Source: Promethearchaeota archaeon (GTDB lineage: Archaea > Asgardarchaeota > Lokiarchaeia > Helarchaeales > RDOG01). Taken from it: 64,000 nucleotides of DNA. Every line of letters begins with the position of its first letter. The first letter of the stretch is position 1. A model generated the notes under the pieces. The model searched no databases, was not told the DNA's origin, and saw nothing but the letters and a program-made list of their open reading frames with translations. Below are positions 62,988 through 64,000 of the stretch, piece after piece. Where the stretch lies: positions 62,001 to 126,000 of the forward strand of contig RDOG01000012.1 in assembly GCA_011365055.1 (NCBI GenBank), read 5' to 3'. The translations under genes and the position numbers were made by a program.

Positions 62988-63773
62988 TTAAAAATTAATA
63001 TCTGGTAGATCGGCAATTGAATCGATAAAAATATCTGCTTTTATTTTTGAATTATTTATTAATTCCTCTCTGTATTTCCCAGTTTTTACAAGTATTCCCT
63101 TCATTCCACATTGCTTTGCACCACCAACATCACTAAAGATATCATCTCCTACCATTGCAACATCTTGAGGATTTAAATTTCCTCCTAATTCTTTCAAACC
63201 TAGCTCAAAGAACTCCCTTGAAGGTTTTCCAATAATAATTGCTTTTTTGTCCGTAGCGAATTCTAATGCACTAACAAATGGACCCGCAGAAAGCATGAGC
63301 TTTTTGTCAGAACCCATATAATATTTATCTTTTTCCAAAGCCATAAGGCAAGTTTGCTCTTTTAAAAGTAATCTAAATGCTTTATTCATATTTTTAAAAT
63401 TAAATTGTTGAGCTGCATCACCAACAATGACATAATCTACCTTTTGATCAGTAAGAATAATTTTCTTTTCTTGAAATTCTTCATGAATGTCTCCTGTTGA
63501 AAATAAATAACATCTTTTTTTATTTTCTTTATTTAATTTTTTAATTGCAGCTATTGGAGGTGTAAATATTTCTTTTTCTTGAATTTCAATTCCCATTTTT
63601 AATAACTTTTTTGAGATATTTTTTCTTCTTTTTTGAGTTGTATTTGACATAAACAAATATTTATAATTATTATCTTTCAAGAATGCTAGTGTTTCCTTTG
63701 CACCCTTTATCAAATTATTATCTATATATATGACGCCTCCCAAATCTATCATAAACGCCTTAATTTCCTCCAT
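62988..63773 (-). CDS. HAD superfamily hydrolase, subfamily IIA (nitrophenylphosphatase-like)
   Basis: About 261 aa. Motif I is replaced in its usual D-x-D-G by D-L-G-G-V-I-Y at about 10-16, motif II is M-S-N-T-T, the type IIA cap follows, then K in G-K-P-S-R (motif III) and V-G-D-D-I-F-S-D-V (motif IV). The first motif therefore retains the nucleophile Asp but has Gly at the second-Asp position (D-L-G), so catalysis may be changed. The frame opens at ATG 63782; ATG at residue 4 (63773) is assumed. Substrate unknown. Confidence 0.75.
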   Translation of the reverse strand: MEEIKAFMIDLGGVIYIDNNLIKGAKETLAFLKDNNYKYLFMSNTTQKRRKNISKKLLKMGIEIQEKEIFTPPIAAIKKLNKENKKRCYLFSTGDIHEEFQEKKIILTDQKVDYVIVGDAAQQFNFKNMNKAFRLLLKEQTCLMALEKDKYYMGSDKKLMLSAGPFVSALEFATDKKAIIIGKPSREFFELGLKELGGNLNPQDVAMVGDDIFSDVGGAKQCGMKGILVKTGKYREELINNSKIKADIFIDSIADLPDINF

Positions 63774-63782
63774 TATTATCAA

Positions 63783-64000
63783 CTCAGAAATCTTTATTTT
63801 GTGAAAAAGTATTTTCTATAAATTATCATCAATTCATTCTAATAAAACGTCAATACCATATCGAAAGGAAATATCTAACAATTTAATTAAAGGAAAAAAA
63901 TTTAAAATATTCAAGATTTGAGTTTTGAGATTTATTTTTCAATAATTTTAGGAACTATCTAAAAAAATAATAGAAATAAAGATATAAAAAAAAATTTTGT
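63783..64000. other. Gene-free right edge of the window
   Basis: About 220 AT-rich bases with no ORF or RNA gene that I can support. It presumably carries the HAD gene's promoter. Confidence 0.4.

Noticed and set aside
1..64000. CRISPR arrays, insertion sequences, prophage or integrase signals
   Set aside because: No regularly spaced repeats, transposase motifs, terminal inverted repeats or att-like duplications around the tRNAs were seen.

Overview
The window is a strongly AT-rich piece of an archaeal chromosome. Archaeal identity is secure. It carries enzymes for sn-glycerol-1-phosphate ether lipids (GGGP synthase, DGGGP synthase, G1P dehydrogenase, CDP-archaeol synthase, geranylgeranyl reductase), archaeal-type PEP carboxylase, a tRNA-splicing endonuclease-family protein, a GfcR-type regulator and an intron-bearing tRNA. 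Two proteins with longin-like N-termini, one fused to a membrane domain, and an IPGF-type C-terminal anchor make an Asgard (Promethearchaeota) archaeon the best guess. That lineage call is inference, not proof. TTG and GTG starts preceded by GGTG/GAGG-type ribosome binding sites are common.

Layout. 1-2.2 kb: a cut-off nucleotide-sugar epimerase and the aspartate carbamoyltransferase pair pyrB-pyrI. 2.3-6.6 kb: a C-terminally anchored surface protein, a winged-helix/ATP-cone protein on a class III ribonucleotide reductase scaffold that appears catalytically dead, and a coiled-coil protein. 6.8-10 kb: ADP-forming acyl-CoA synthetase with a BioD/DRTGG-type partner (energy conservation from acyl-CoA). 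10.2-12.5 kb: two tandem, nearly duplicate MCP-type signal transducers.

12.6-26.2 kb is the centrepiece, a lipid/isoprenoid supercluster. Leftward runs GGGP synthase - DUF92/VTE6-like - dolichol/phytol-kinase-like (VTE5-like). Rightward runs geranylgeranyl reductase - DGGGP synthase - G1P dehydrogenase - prenyl diphosphate synthase - catalytically degenerate thiolase - DUF35/HMG-CoA synthase fusion - HMG-CoA reductase - type 2 IPP isomerase. CDP-archaeol synthase and a membrane protein follow leftward. Together they make isoprene units, polymerise them, attach them to G1P, activate the product with CTP and saturate it. A salvage route for prenyl alcohols is suggested by the VTE5/VTE6-like pair. 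Mevalonate kinase and the later steps to IPP are not in the window.

26.6-45.3 kb: TrmO-like tRNA methyltransferase, a heterodimeric ABC exporter, a membrane-anchored alpha/beta hydrolase, a double-cubane-cluster-type reductase, two MFS transporters, PEP carboxylase, aconitase, an ABC-2 export pair and an ICMT-like methyltransferase. 45.3-50 kb: small DNA-binding proteins, a radical SAM protein with unusual cysteine spacing, GfcR and MtnA. 50.1-57.6 kb: an EndA-family protein lacking the catalytic histidine, an unknown protein, PIN-PilT ATPase, longin-membrane protein, tRNA-Arg(CCU) with a 31-nt T-arm intron, rpiA, UDP-sugar dehydrogenase and tRNA-Leu(GAG). 57.7-64 kb: TauE-type transporter, a lone N6-adenine methyltransferase, a second longin-like protein, an HhH protein, a histone-fold-like protein and a HAD phosphatase.

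The most interesting items are the T-arm tRNA intron with a His-less EndA about 3.5 kb away; the dead thiolase next to a DUF35-HMG-CoA synthase fusion; the dead NrdD-like regulator; the VTE5/VTE6-like pair in an archaeal lipid operon; and the two longin-like proteins.
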